From the NCBI RefSeq assembly GCF_938002845.1, contig NZ_CALKZP010000021.1:1-60466 (forward strand): a stretch of 60,466 bases of DNA. The letters run 5' to 3'. Both the position numbers and the translations under genes were made by a program. Within the stretch, counting starts at the first letter, position 1; each line of letters starts with the position of its first letter. The notes beneath the pieces were generated by a model. It was not told the DNA's origin. It made no database searches and was given only the letters and a program-made list of their open reading frames with translations. Of this stretch, positions 53,792-60,466 are shown in pieces. The stretch is from an uncultured Campylobacter sp. Lineage in GTDB: Bacteria > Campylobacterota > Campylobacteria > Campylobacterales > Campylobacteraceae.

Positions 53792-54064
53792 TTAATCGCC
53801 CGCCGCTCTAATGCCTAGAACCGACCATAAATCACTACCTATATTCACGCCTTCGCATAAATTTTTTATAATTGTTAAGTCGTTAGAAGAAATTTTTATA
53901 TCATATTCATACATTTGAACTAAAAAATCTTCCAGCGCTATACCATATTCTCCAGCCTTAACCAGCTCTTCCAAATAAATTATAAAGTCGCACCGACCGA
54001 CTCCGGCAAATTCATCTTCGTAATTACGGAACAAATTTAAAAATATCAAATCGCCGTATATCAT
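53792..54064 (-). CDS. MafI-like immunity protein
   Basis: This 90-residue protein contains KAGEYGIALEDFLVQMYEYD, close to the GEYGLALE.L..QL.EYD core that I associate with MafI-type immunity proteins of Neisseria Maf toxins. The rest is helical and acidic. The ribosome-binding site is weak (AAGGAAAG upstream). It is followed 23 bases later by the colicin-type immunity gene on the same strand. The family call is from memory of the motif. Confidence 0.5.
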   Translation of the reverse strand: MIYGDLIFLNLFRNYEDEFAGVGRCDFIIYLEELVKAGEYGIALEDFLVQMYEYDIKISSNDLTIIKNLCEGVNIGSDLWSVLGIRAAGD

Positions 54065-54110
54065 TCGCCACTTTCCTTAAATTTATTTCTCATAGCCGCC
54101 TCATAATCTT

Positions 54111-54590
54111 CTAGCCTCGAATTTCTATTTGAATATCAAGCAAGTCATCGTAATCTGGGTATTTGGCGGTCTCCGAGAGCGTAAATTTTATCACGTCGAG
54201 TAACCGCTCAGCCAAATCACCGTATTTTTTCTTAAATGCATTGAAATGTAAGAAAATTAGCTTTAAATCGTCTCGAACGCCTTGCTTATTTTTTAAACCG
54301 TATCGTGAGTTTTCTTCTTTTTCCTCGATATATTCGCTATAGCTTTCCCATTCCTCCTTATCTTCATATTGCTCCCATTCTTCCTCGCTGTAGTCTTTCC
54401 ATTCTTTAAATCGTAGAAACCAAAAGAAGTCCGCGAATGCATCAGGGCCGATACGCAGCGGCAAATACAGCTTTTCGGATAAATATGAGTATAACTTATG
54501 CTCTATTTCTTTGGGGCAATAATCATGCCACTCATCAATATATCTTCTGTCTTTTTGTAACTCATCAAAGTCAATCACTGCTTCTATCAT
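54111..54590 (-). CDS. Unknown acidic Trp/Tyr-rich protein, 159 aa
   Basis: I do not recognise it. It is strongly acidic in the middle (EEEWEQYEDKEEWESYSEYI) with many aromatic residues (ADFFWFLRFKEWKDY) and a helical C-terminus. Acidic, aromatic proteins of this size in an immunity cluster are often toxin inhibitors, but there is no direct evidence. It is in the same direction and general composition as its neighbours. Confidence 0.6.
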   Translation of the reverse strand: MIEAVIDFDELQKDRRYIDEWHDYCPKEIEHKLYSYLSEKLYLPLRIGPDAFADFFWFLRFKEWKDYSEEEWEQYEDKEEWESYSEYIEEKEENSRYGLKNKQGVRDDLKLIFLHFNAFKKKYGDLAERLLDVIKFTLSETAKYPDYDDLLDIQIEIRG

Positions 54591-54681
54591 TTTTCCCCAC
54601 CCTAACTATGCTAACGCATATTTTCTTTAATTCTAAAAATCAAATAAGCGTAGATTAACGCAAACTCGCCTTTATTAAATT

Positions 54682-55242
54682 TTAGTATAAATCAGACCAA
54701 AAAGGCACATACGGGCATTTTCTGACCGGCTCAAGAGGATTTTTACCAAATTCCCTCAAAAAGTAGTCATATAAATTTTTCCCATAATAAATGACATCGG
54801 TATAGTGTATAGATAAGACTGGCGGATCCGGCAATTTAAGACACGGCATATATCTATGAGAATATACGGGTATAATCTTAGGTGCAATTTTGGCTGCTTC
54901 TAGTACAACGGCTCGCTTGCGAGATCCGTCTTCGGGCATCGGACCCCATTTTTGCGTATTCCAATAGTTCTCATTTGGAAAAATTTCATCAATAGGATCG
55001 TTTTTTAAGTACTCAAAGACGTAGTTCATGGCCTGCTTTATCTCCTTTATATTTTCATCGCTAAAGTCTCTCCAATTATAAAATTCTACCGAAATGGGCA
55101 ATGTATATGATAAAAAATCTCTTAGGCTTTTTGGAAATTTAAACTCATAAATTTGCTCTATTTTGTCTATTTCGCTCTCTTTCAAACCATCGCTCAATTC
55201 TATACCGCTCTTTTCTAACAGCTCTTTTATTTGCTTGTACAT
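54682..55242 (-). CDS. SMI1/KNR4 (SUKH) family immunity-like protein
   Basis: This 186-residue protein starts with a SUKH-type pattern: LKESEIDKIEQIYEFKFPKSLRDFLSYTLP, then FYNWRDFSD. It continues with WNTQKWGPMPEDG, a PVYSHRYMP strand and a C-terminal YDYFLREF helix. SUKH proteins are the commonest immunity proteins of polymorphic nuclease toxins. The ribosome-binding site is AAGGAAAA. It lies between two copies of other array genes. Confidence 0.72.
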   Translation of the reverse strand: MYKQIKELLEKSGIELSDGLKESEIDKIEQIYEFKFPKSLRDFLSYTLPISVEFYNWRDFSDENIKEIKQAMNYVFEYLKNDPIDEIFPNENYWNTQKWGPMPEDGSRKRAVVLEAAKIAPKIIPVYSHRYMPCLKLPDPPVLSIHYTDVIYYGKNLYDYFLREFGKNPLEPVRKCPYVPFWSDLY

Positions 55243-55266
55243 ATTCTATTTTTCCTTATAAGGCTT

Positions 55267-55647
55267 TTAGTCGTAGTTGAGGTCATCCAAATCGTATCCG
55301 AAAATATGGATTGTTTTTAGAGCTAGCTCGCGTAGTCCGCAAAAGGTACTATTGTGGTATATAAAGTCTTCGTAGTCTGCCATAGAAGCCCTTTCCTCTT
55401 CTTTCCAAAATTTTGAATCACACTCTGCAAATTTATCTAGCATTTTAACTATCGCTTTACGCTCCTCTACGCTGAAATAAATTTTATTTGATTCCACTAG
55501 AGCTATTTTGCAAGCACTCTCGCAATCTTCTATTAAATCTATGCACAACAAATACTTATCCTTTGTGGGGTTGAGCATATATTTTTCTTGGCATTTTAAT
55601 GAAGCAAGGCAGCATAATTCTCTTAATAATCTTTCTTTTATCAACAT
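55267..55647 (-). CDS. Unknown protein, immunity-array family A (copy 2)
   Basis: This 126-residue paralogue of 52599-52985 and of the broken gene 52975-53403 begins MLIKERLLRELCCLASLKCQ, shares the P-T-K-x-K-Y segment and ends LRELALKTIHIFGYDLDDLNYD. It is intact. The three copies are spread over 3 kb with unrelated genes between, so they are not a simple tandem duplication. Confidence 0.65.
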   Translation of the reverse strand: MLIKERLLRELCCLASLKCQEKYMLNPTKDKYLLCIDLIEDCESACKIALVESNKIYFSVEERKAIVKMLDKFAECDSKFWKEEERASMADYEDFIYHNSTFCGLRELALKTIHIFGYDLDDLNYD

Positions 55648-55662
55648 TTATTCTCCTAAATT

Positions 55663-56274
55663 TTATATTCCATACCACTTAGTTACATTTCCTTCTTCAT
55701 CGATATCGACCTCTATGTGTTCGTATTTGTTGCAGAGGCTCGGAATTAAAATTTCATTATAATATCTTTTGCCGCATTCTGTGATAAACATATACATATT
55801 ATGATGGCACCACCGATTCGGCTCCTCCCAAAAGGCGCAGTCTGCGTAAGTATAATTTTTTAGAGGTTCGTATGAGCGGGCTACAAAATTATCTAAATTA
55901 TAAAAGAAATTTTCTCTTAAAATTTTCCATTCTTCAAATTTTTTCATATTTGAATTTATATTAGCGCTATTTTTATATTTTATGTCGGTATCTATGAAAT
56001 TATTTAGATAAAACTGCCCAAATAGCATTATTAAAATATCTTTTACATTCTCATCGCATAAACTAAAATTATGAATTAATGTGCTAGCGATAGAATCGGT
56101 CTCATAGACTTCGGTGCTTTTCATTAGGCTAAACGCCTCAAGCTCATAAAAATCCGGTGGTCTTTTCCCGCTTGCGGCTTGAAAATCTTTAAAAATCTTA
56201 AACCTAAAATCTTCCGCTTCGCTAAAGAAATAGACGTATGGACTTAAATTTAGATTAAGTGCTTTTATTCTCAT
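55663..56274 (-). CDS. Unknown protein, 203 aa
   Basis: No family is recognised. It is soluble and rich in Phe, Tyr and Asn, with NNFIDTDIKYKNSANIN in the middle and a C-terminal EHIEVDIDEEGNVTKWYGI that looks like a final beta-hairpin. The gene is A+T-rich like its neighbours and co-directional; 15 bases separate it from the family-A copy downstream. Confidence 0.6.
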   Translation of the reverse strand: MRIKALNLNLSPYVYFFSEAEDFRFKIFKDFQAASGKRPPDFYELEAFSLMKSTEVYETDSIASTLIHNFSLCDENVKDILIMLFGQFYLNNFIDTDIKYKNSANINSNMKKFEEWKILRENFFYNLDNFVARSYEPLKNYTYADCAFWEEPNRWCHHNMYMFITECGKRYYNEILIPSLCNKYEHIEVDIDEEGNVTKWYGI

Positions 56275-56306
56275 TTTATACCGTCCAAACTACTGTTTTT
56301 CGCATT

Positions 56307-56645
56307 TTAGTATTGTTTTGCATAATAAGCTCTTCCTTGCTGCGTTTCGGTTGCACAAAAGTATTTGCTATTTACGCCGACCGGCTCATAACTTTTATCA
56401 TCTCTTAAAATATTTAAAATTTCAGATTTATCACATATCTCTTTCATTTCTGTATCATAACCCCAGTTTGAACTAAACAATCTTATATAACCTTGCTCGT
56501 ATAAAAACAATAAAATTTCTTTCGCCACTTTAAGCGAATTGGCAACGTTAATAGAATTTAATTCCCAAACGATCTCCCATAAAGAGATATAATCGCCATC
56601 TTCGACTATTCCCGATAAAATAGTTAAAATCGTCTTTTTATTCAT
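56307..56645 (-). CDS. Unknown winged-helix-like protein, 112 aa
   Basis: No family is recognised. The helices TILTILSGIVEDGDYISLWEI and ANSLKVAKEILLFLYEQGYI, followed by a short strand, resemble a winged-helix fold. Its ATG lies in the last codons of the upstream Imm41-like gene (8-base overlap), whose tail IPLKGN encodes the ribosome-binding site AAAAGGAAA. Confidence 0.6.
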   Translation of the reverse strand: MNKKTILTILSGIVEDGDYISLWEIVWELNSINVANSLKVAKEILLFLYEQGYIRLFSSNWGYDTEMKEICDKSEILNILRDDKSYEPVGVNSKYFCATETQQGRAYYAKQY

Positions 56646-57117
56646 TTAAAATCGCATTTCCTTTTAATGGAATTTTAACTACCGCACCGTCTTTGCTATT
56701 TTTAGCACAAGACTCCAGCATACAATTTTCATAGAAAAATTTGATTTTATAAAAATTTTCATCCCCTGAAGCAACCGCCAATAATAAGCTTTTTATGCGA
56801 CGAAATCTATCGAAAATATTTGGCTTTGTATCTTCTTGATATTCATACGTTTTAAAACATTCGCTTTTTGCGTCTATATCTACGTCGCGCCAACTTCCGT
56901 TTAGAAATATATCATTAGAGATAGAAATAATGCCTTGCATTATTTCTGGGTCCAACTCTTTGTTTTTATAATGCTGCAAAATCTTTTTTAAATCGGCTTC
57001 TAATTTCCAATATTCATCATCGGACCATAAATTATAATCCAAAATCATACCTATGAACGAATTTGCATCATATCTATCATCAAATGCGGTATTTCTATAA
57101 AAATTTACAAGATTCAT
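56638..57117 (-). CDS. Imm41-like immunity protein (copy 1)
   Basis: This protein has 159 residues from the ATG at 57117; the longer frame from 57138 would overlap the upstream gene and lacks a site. It is a paralogue of 57122-57508: both have N-x-FIGMILDYNLWSDDEYWKLEADL-type sequence followed by an SISNDIF segment and an FDRFRRIKSLL segment. The W...(D/E)YWxL pattern matches my memory of the Imm41 immunity family. The C-terminus has an extra tail ending IPLKGNAILNE. Confidence 0.5.
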   Translation of the reverse strand: MNLVNFYRNTAFDDRYDANSFIGMILDYNLWSDDEYWKLEADLKKILQHYKNKELDPEIMQGIISISNDIFLNGSWRDVDIDAKSECFKTYEYQEDTKPNIFDRFRRIKSLLLAVASGDENFYKIKFFYENCMLESCAKNSKDGAVVKIPLKGNAILNE

Positions 57118-57121
57118 TGCA

Positions 57122-57508
57122 TTAATCCTTTGGAACATACCAAAAACCGCTATTGCTAAATTCTTCTTTGAATACGATGCTATTGCACAGAACCTTTAAT
57201 CTTTCAAATCTATCATATATGCTAGGCACTACGCCGTCGCTGTTTTCCGCGCACAACATATTACTTACATAAATTTCTGATTTGTCCTCCACGCCGATAA
57301 CATCATTAAATATCGCTAGTATTGCGGCGAAAATTTCTCTTGGAAGCGTTTTGTTATGATAAAAGCTCAAAATCTGCATTAAAGTTTTATCTAACTCCCA
57401 ATAGTCGCAATCCGACCAAGTTTTTTGATAGATAAATTTTCCGACAAACGAATTGATGCTGAATTTGTCAGAATTCGTTGAATTCTGGTATAAAAGTTTT
57501 AACTCCAT
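57122..57508 (-). CDS. Imm41-like immunity protein (copy 2)
   Basis: This 128-residue paralogue of the next gene has FSINSFVGKFIYQKTW, DYWELDKTLMQIL and IYDRFERLKVL. It ends WYVPKD, and the PKD codons plus the stop provide the AAAGGAT ribosome-binding site for copy 1. Two tandem diverged copies suggest separate toxin specificities or a decayed spare. Confidence 0.5.
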   Translation of the reverse strand: MELKLLYQNSTNSDKFSINSFVGKFIYQKTWSDCDYWELDKTLMQILSFYHNKTLPREIFAAILAIFNDVIGVEDKSEIYVSNMLCAENSDGVVPSIYDRFERLKVLCNSIVFKEEFSNSGFWYVPKD

Positions 57509-57586
57509 TAATCACTTATCCTTTTTTTCATTTCTTTATTAAACATTTAGCCATCTTTATGACAAATTTATATTTATAAAAATTGA

Positions 57587-57922
57587 TTATTTTCTGCTCG
57601 GTAACTCTTTAGATAAAATTTTTGAATCAGGATACAATTTTTTTAAAAATTCTATCTCTTCTTGATCTAGCTCATTTAAAACCTCTTCTATAGGTTTTTC
57701 GCTTAAAATTTTTCCATAAACCAAACTCAGCCTTTTATATGCGCGCGGGTTGCCGTTCTTTTCAAATTGCCTTATTATGACAATCCTGCACTCTTTTGTT
57801 ATTTCGGAATCGCCCATAAAAAGATCTTTTATATCGCAAGAGGCGCTTTGCTCTTTATATAGATAAAATATCCACGCAAATAATATTATAGCGGCGGCAA
57901 TAAAGTAAATTTTATTTTTCAT
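57587..57922 (-). CDS. Small membrane-anchored protein, 111 aa (family B copy 1)
   Basis: An N-terminal membrane helix (about residues 4-22) is followed by a periplasmic or cytoplasmic domain with CDIKDLFMGD, ECRIVIIRQFEKNGNPRAYKRL and LDQEEIEFLKKLYPDSK. It is a paralogue of the gene directly upstream (57931-58392). The two cysteines in C-D-I...(E/K)CR are kept in both and may form a disulfide. The function is unknown; membrane-anchored immunity is possible. Confidence 0.6.
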   Translation of the reverse strand: MKNKIYFIAAAIILFAWIFYLYKEQSASCDIKDLFMGDSEITKECRIVIIRQFEKNGNPRAYKRLSLVYGKILSEKPIEEVLNELDQEEIEFLKKLYPDSKILSKELPSRK

Positions 57923-57930
57923 GAAATCTC

Positions 57931-58392
57931 TTATTCTTTCGGCTTTCTATCCGAGTAGTATAGATGTATGACCTCATCCATGTTAATCTCTTTTTCCTTT
58001 CCGATCCGCTCGGTACATAATGTGAAATTTCCCTCCCTCAAAACGCACTTTTTTAATAAACCAACTATAAAGTCGTTATTTGTGCATAGATCTAAATTTC
58101 CAGAATGAAATTTTTTAATAAAATTTAGCTCTTCTTTGTCTAATTCTTGCTGCGCCTTTTTATCTACACAATATCTATCTAAAAAATAAAATTCATAAAA
58201 ATAGAAAAGTCGCCTATGCGCCCCGCTGTTGCCATTATTAGCCCGTCGTATCAATTTTAGTCTGCATTTTTGCTCCATACGATTGTAGTCTCGCCTAAAC
58301 ATATCGTTAATATCACAAGGTGAAAAACTTAGCACCGAAAGAACAATATAAATACAAAGAAATATACTAATTATGATGAGAAAAAATTTCAT
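57931..58392 (-). CDS. Small membrane-anchored protein, 153 aa (family B copy 2)
   Basis: This paralogue of 57587-57922 has a membrane helix at about 4-24, then SPCDINDMFRRD, KCRLKLIRRANNGNSGAHRRL and LDKEELNFIKKFHSG. It has a longer cysteine-containing end (NDFIVGLLKKCVL, TLCTERIGKEK). It is the first gene of the minus-strand array, with AAGGATA before the ATG and an A/T-rich region with TATATC-like boxes upstream at about 58420-58430 as a possible promoter. Confidence 0.6.
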   Translation of the reverse strand: MKFFLIIISIFLCIYIVLSVLSFSPCDINDMFRRDYNRMEQKCRLKLIRRANNGNSGAHRRLFYFYEFYFLDRYCVDKKAQQELDKEELNFIKKFHSGNLDLCTNNDFIVGLLKKCVLREGNFTLCTERIGKEKEINMDEVIHLYYSDRKPKE

Positions 58393-58733
58393 TTTATATC
58401 CTTACTTATTTTTGGCTTTTTAGATATAACCGATCAATCATAGAATTTGCGATTTAATTAGCAATAAAAGTGGTGTCCTGCGTTGAATTTGTACAACCCT
58501 CGGAATTCCCCCGAACACTCGATTACAGAATATCAGTATATAGTCTTTTAAAAAACTATATAAAAATATTTGTCGTCTCTTAAGGAAACTTTAAATAATA
58601 GGCAAAAATGAGTTAAGGAGTTTCAAGCCTTAAGAAATTTAGCTTAAGCCTTGTAGCAGCTCAAGGTTTAAAATCTTAAGGAGGCTGATTAATACATTTT
58701 CACTAAATGCCTTAAGCGCCTATCTGTAAGATG

Positions 58734-58758
58734 TTTGTTCTTTAAGGCAAAGAACAAA
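58734..58758. repeat. Perfect 10-bp hairpin
   Basis: TTTGTTCTTT (58734-58743) and AAAGAACAAA (58749-58758) flank the loop AAGGC. Confidence 0.85.
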
Positions 58759-59887
58759 TAAAAATAGATAAAAGCTTAAAGCCTTCTTCGTCCTTATGAA
58801 CAAGGGGATTATATTAGAAAGATCTTAAAAGCTTCTTAGCTCAAATTTATTAATCTCTTCTTTTACTTTCATTTACAGATAAAAAGTCTAAGGGCTTAGA
58901 GGCTTCTTTAAAAGTATAAAGGAAGCTATGCTATTTTCTTATATAGTATTAAGATAGCCAAAGGCTTTTAAAATAGGGAGAGTGATTAAAAAATGATGGG
59001 TTGCCACCCTTAATACTTCAATATCCCTTCTATACCTAAATATCTTCAATATCCTTTAGATACTCAAGCATTCTATTAGAGCAAAGCCAAAATATCAAAA
59101 GCAAGGCTACACATAAAATATCCTTAAAAGGGATAGGCCAAGAGGTTACTCTATTTATGATAAAAGAACTGCTTTGGCAAATAATATCCCCACAAGCGAT
59201 AAAAATATATTAAGATCAATATTGTTTATAATATAGTACTAGGCAAAAAATACTCCTGAAAGAAATAAAACCATAAGAAGGAAGACTTACTTAGAAAATA
59301 ATATCCCTACAAGGAATAATCGCAACGGCGGTAGCAGACGAGCAAACGCTCCGCTAGCGACGAGCGAATCAGCCCCGTAACCTTTAACGGAGGCGCTACC
59401 TCCACGCGGCTTTTCAGATAGTCCCCTTTTTAAATTTAATACACTTAGGCAATAAATAAAACGAATAAGAAGGCTATCTAGGGAAAAAACTCTAGGGGCA
59501 AAAAGACATTACATCTTTAGAATTTAGTTAAAACAGAAGCTTTTTAGATTAATGTGCGAAGCTATAACGCACCTCTGCGATTTTTCTTATTACCCCAAAC
59601 CGCCAGCGGGGAACTAAAGATTAAGAATGCTTGACAAGCGTTTAAGCTTATCAATAAAACATTACCGATAACGTAACCCATCGAAAAACCATAATATATA
59701 AACTTTAAAGGTTACTTCAAAAAGCTAAGAGGCTTTTTTAACATATAAAACATTCTTTCTCCTTAGTAAAAACGTTATAAGGATATTTCAAAAAATACCT
59801 TATGAAAACAATATAGCTAGAAAACAAAAAAATGGTGTGAGCTGTTTTAAAAGACGGGGGTATTTTAATTAAACCTGGATCTAAAGG

Positions 59888-59974
59888 CAATGAAGGAACC
59901 TGGTAAACCTAAGATTATAAAGGTAAAGTAAGCTCATGAGAGCTGGGGAGCAATGAAGCACAACCTGGTAAACC
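59888..59974. repeat. Direct repeat CAATGAAG...AACCTGGTAAACC
   Basis: Two copies start about 60 bases apart (near 59888 and 59951): CAATGAAG, one to three variable bases, then AACCTGGTAAACC. A partial third AAACCTGG lies at about 59871. Confidence 0.75.
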
Positions 59975-60466
59975 GAGCATTAAAAGATATGAAAGCTTAA
60001 TATGTAATATGCAAGAAATTCCTAGTAAAAAGTGTAGAGCTAAAAAAGAATGGGAATGCTTCAGAATTTATATAATCTATCGCGGCCCTATCCTCGCAAG
60101 CACTCGTCTTTAGTATCAAAAAAGGCAAGTGCTTAAAAAGAAAGCAATACGCTAAAATGAGGGCGAGCGCTTAGGAAAGGAGTAGTAAAGAAGTAATATG
60201 CATAAAGGGAAAGCCAGCGCTTTTTTGAAGAGAATAAAGATAGTTTACACGCTAATTACGGTAAGCTATAGAATGACAAACTGCGGATAGGTTGCGCTAT
60301 AGCCCCCTACTTTACTATTTTTCCGCTTATCCGGAAATTTCTAAAACACATAGGCACATAGACTTAAAGGCGCTATCCATAGTAGGAATAATACCTTTAG
60401 CCTTCCCATCCCTCCCCTTAAAATTTAAACCCCAACCCCTTTAAATAACCTAGCCACCATGTTAGA

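Larger units (their letters stand above)
58393..60466. other. 2-kb reading-frame-poor stretch with short repeats and hairpins
   Basis: I find no gene, tRNA or rRNA. TAA and TTAAG words are frequent on both strands, and no frame of usual length exists. Visible structure: a perfect 10-bp hairpin with a 5-base loop at 58734-58758; repeated AATAATATCCC(C/T)ACAAG words near 59180 and 59298; a CCTGGTAAACC pair at 59888-59974; a G+C-rich island at 59307-59435; and TTCCG/CGGAA near 60320-60335. Composition differs from the rest of the window, and the AAATTT words are scarce. Confidence 0.5.

Noticed and set aside
53496..54064. Type II toxin-antitoxin pair for the two 90-residue genes
   Set aside because: Both proteins look like immunity proteins, and neither resembles a toxin or a DNA-binding antitoxin.
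58393..60466. rRNA operon or CRISPR array in the frame-poor stretch
   Set aside because: None of the conserved rRNA segments that I know is readable, and the repeats are too few and irregular for CRISPR.

Overview
The window reads as chromosome of a Campylobacter-type epsilonproteobacterium with fairly high G+C for the genus. C. gracilis or a close relative is my best guess, inferred from composition and gene order without a search. The evidence is the linked block U32 protein, purE, a short gene, glyQ, a Nif3 protein, a FlgZ-like zinc-ribbon protein, waaA, an RluA-type synthase, ffh, rpsP, a KH protein, rimM, trmD, rplS, together with hit // pheS-pheT-aroA-ispH-rpsA-serA and rpmB // rpe-dnaQ. 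The spacers are unusually long and rich in A/T words of the AAATTT / AAATTTTA / GAATTC type.

Layout. 1-6121: tail of a Sua5/YrdC-like gene, a GntP-family permease and a glycerate kinase, separated by long gene-poor spacers. 6122-12535: exonuclease, rpe, rpmB, a two-TM potassium channel, argJ, a small DUF465 protein, an unknown protein and a Fur-family regulator. 12593-16975: divergent from the regulator, a zinc-binding znuA followed by a DUF1007-NicO fusion, then a DUF3137 membrane protein. 17526-26845: the serA-rpsA-ispH-aroA-pheT-pheS operon on the minus strand, with a divergent HIT gene. 27390-31000: Dps, an M23 peptidase plus bactofilin cell-shape pair, a small membrane protein, tRNA-Ser(GCU) and a lipoprotein. 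31367-35538: a split 2-hydroxyacyl-CoA dehydratase/activase pair. 35834-46270: a long minus-strand housekeeping block for translation, secretion, LPS and purines, which contains one frameshifted gene. 46336-52345: PHP phosphatase, glnA, a short ComEC, YciI, a GNAT acetyltransferase and a NYN/PIN-like protein.

The accessory part is 52599-60466. It holds about a dozen small, A+T-rich minus-strand genes, several present as diverged paralogues. Some resemble immunity proteins of polymorphic toxins (colicin-D-type immunity, MafI-like, SUKH/SMI1, Imm41-like). No toxin gene is visible in the window, so the cluster looks like an orphan immunity array. One member carries a single in-frame amber stop, and a near-perfect 35-bp repeat that encodes one gene's tail, ribosome-binding site and the next gene's start occurs twice. 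Upstream of the array lies about 2 kb with no reading frame of normal length, full of short repeats and hairpins. The array, its repeated junction and the 2-kb stretch are the parts most worth following up.
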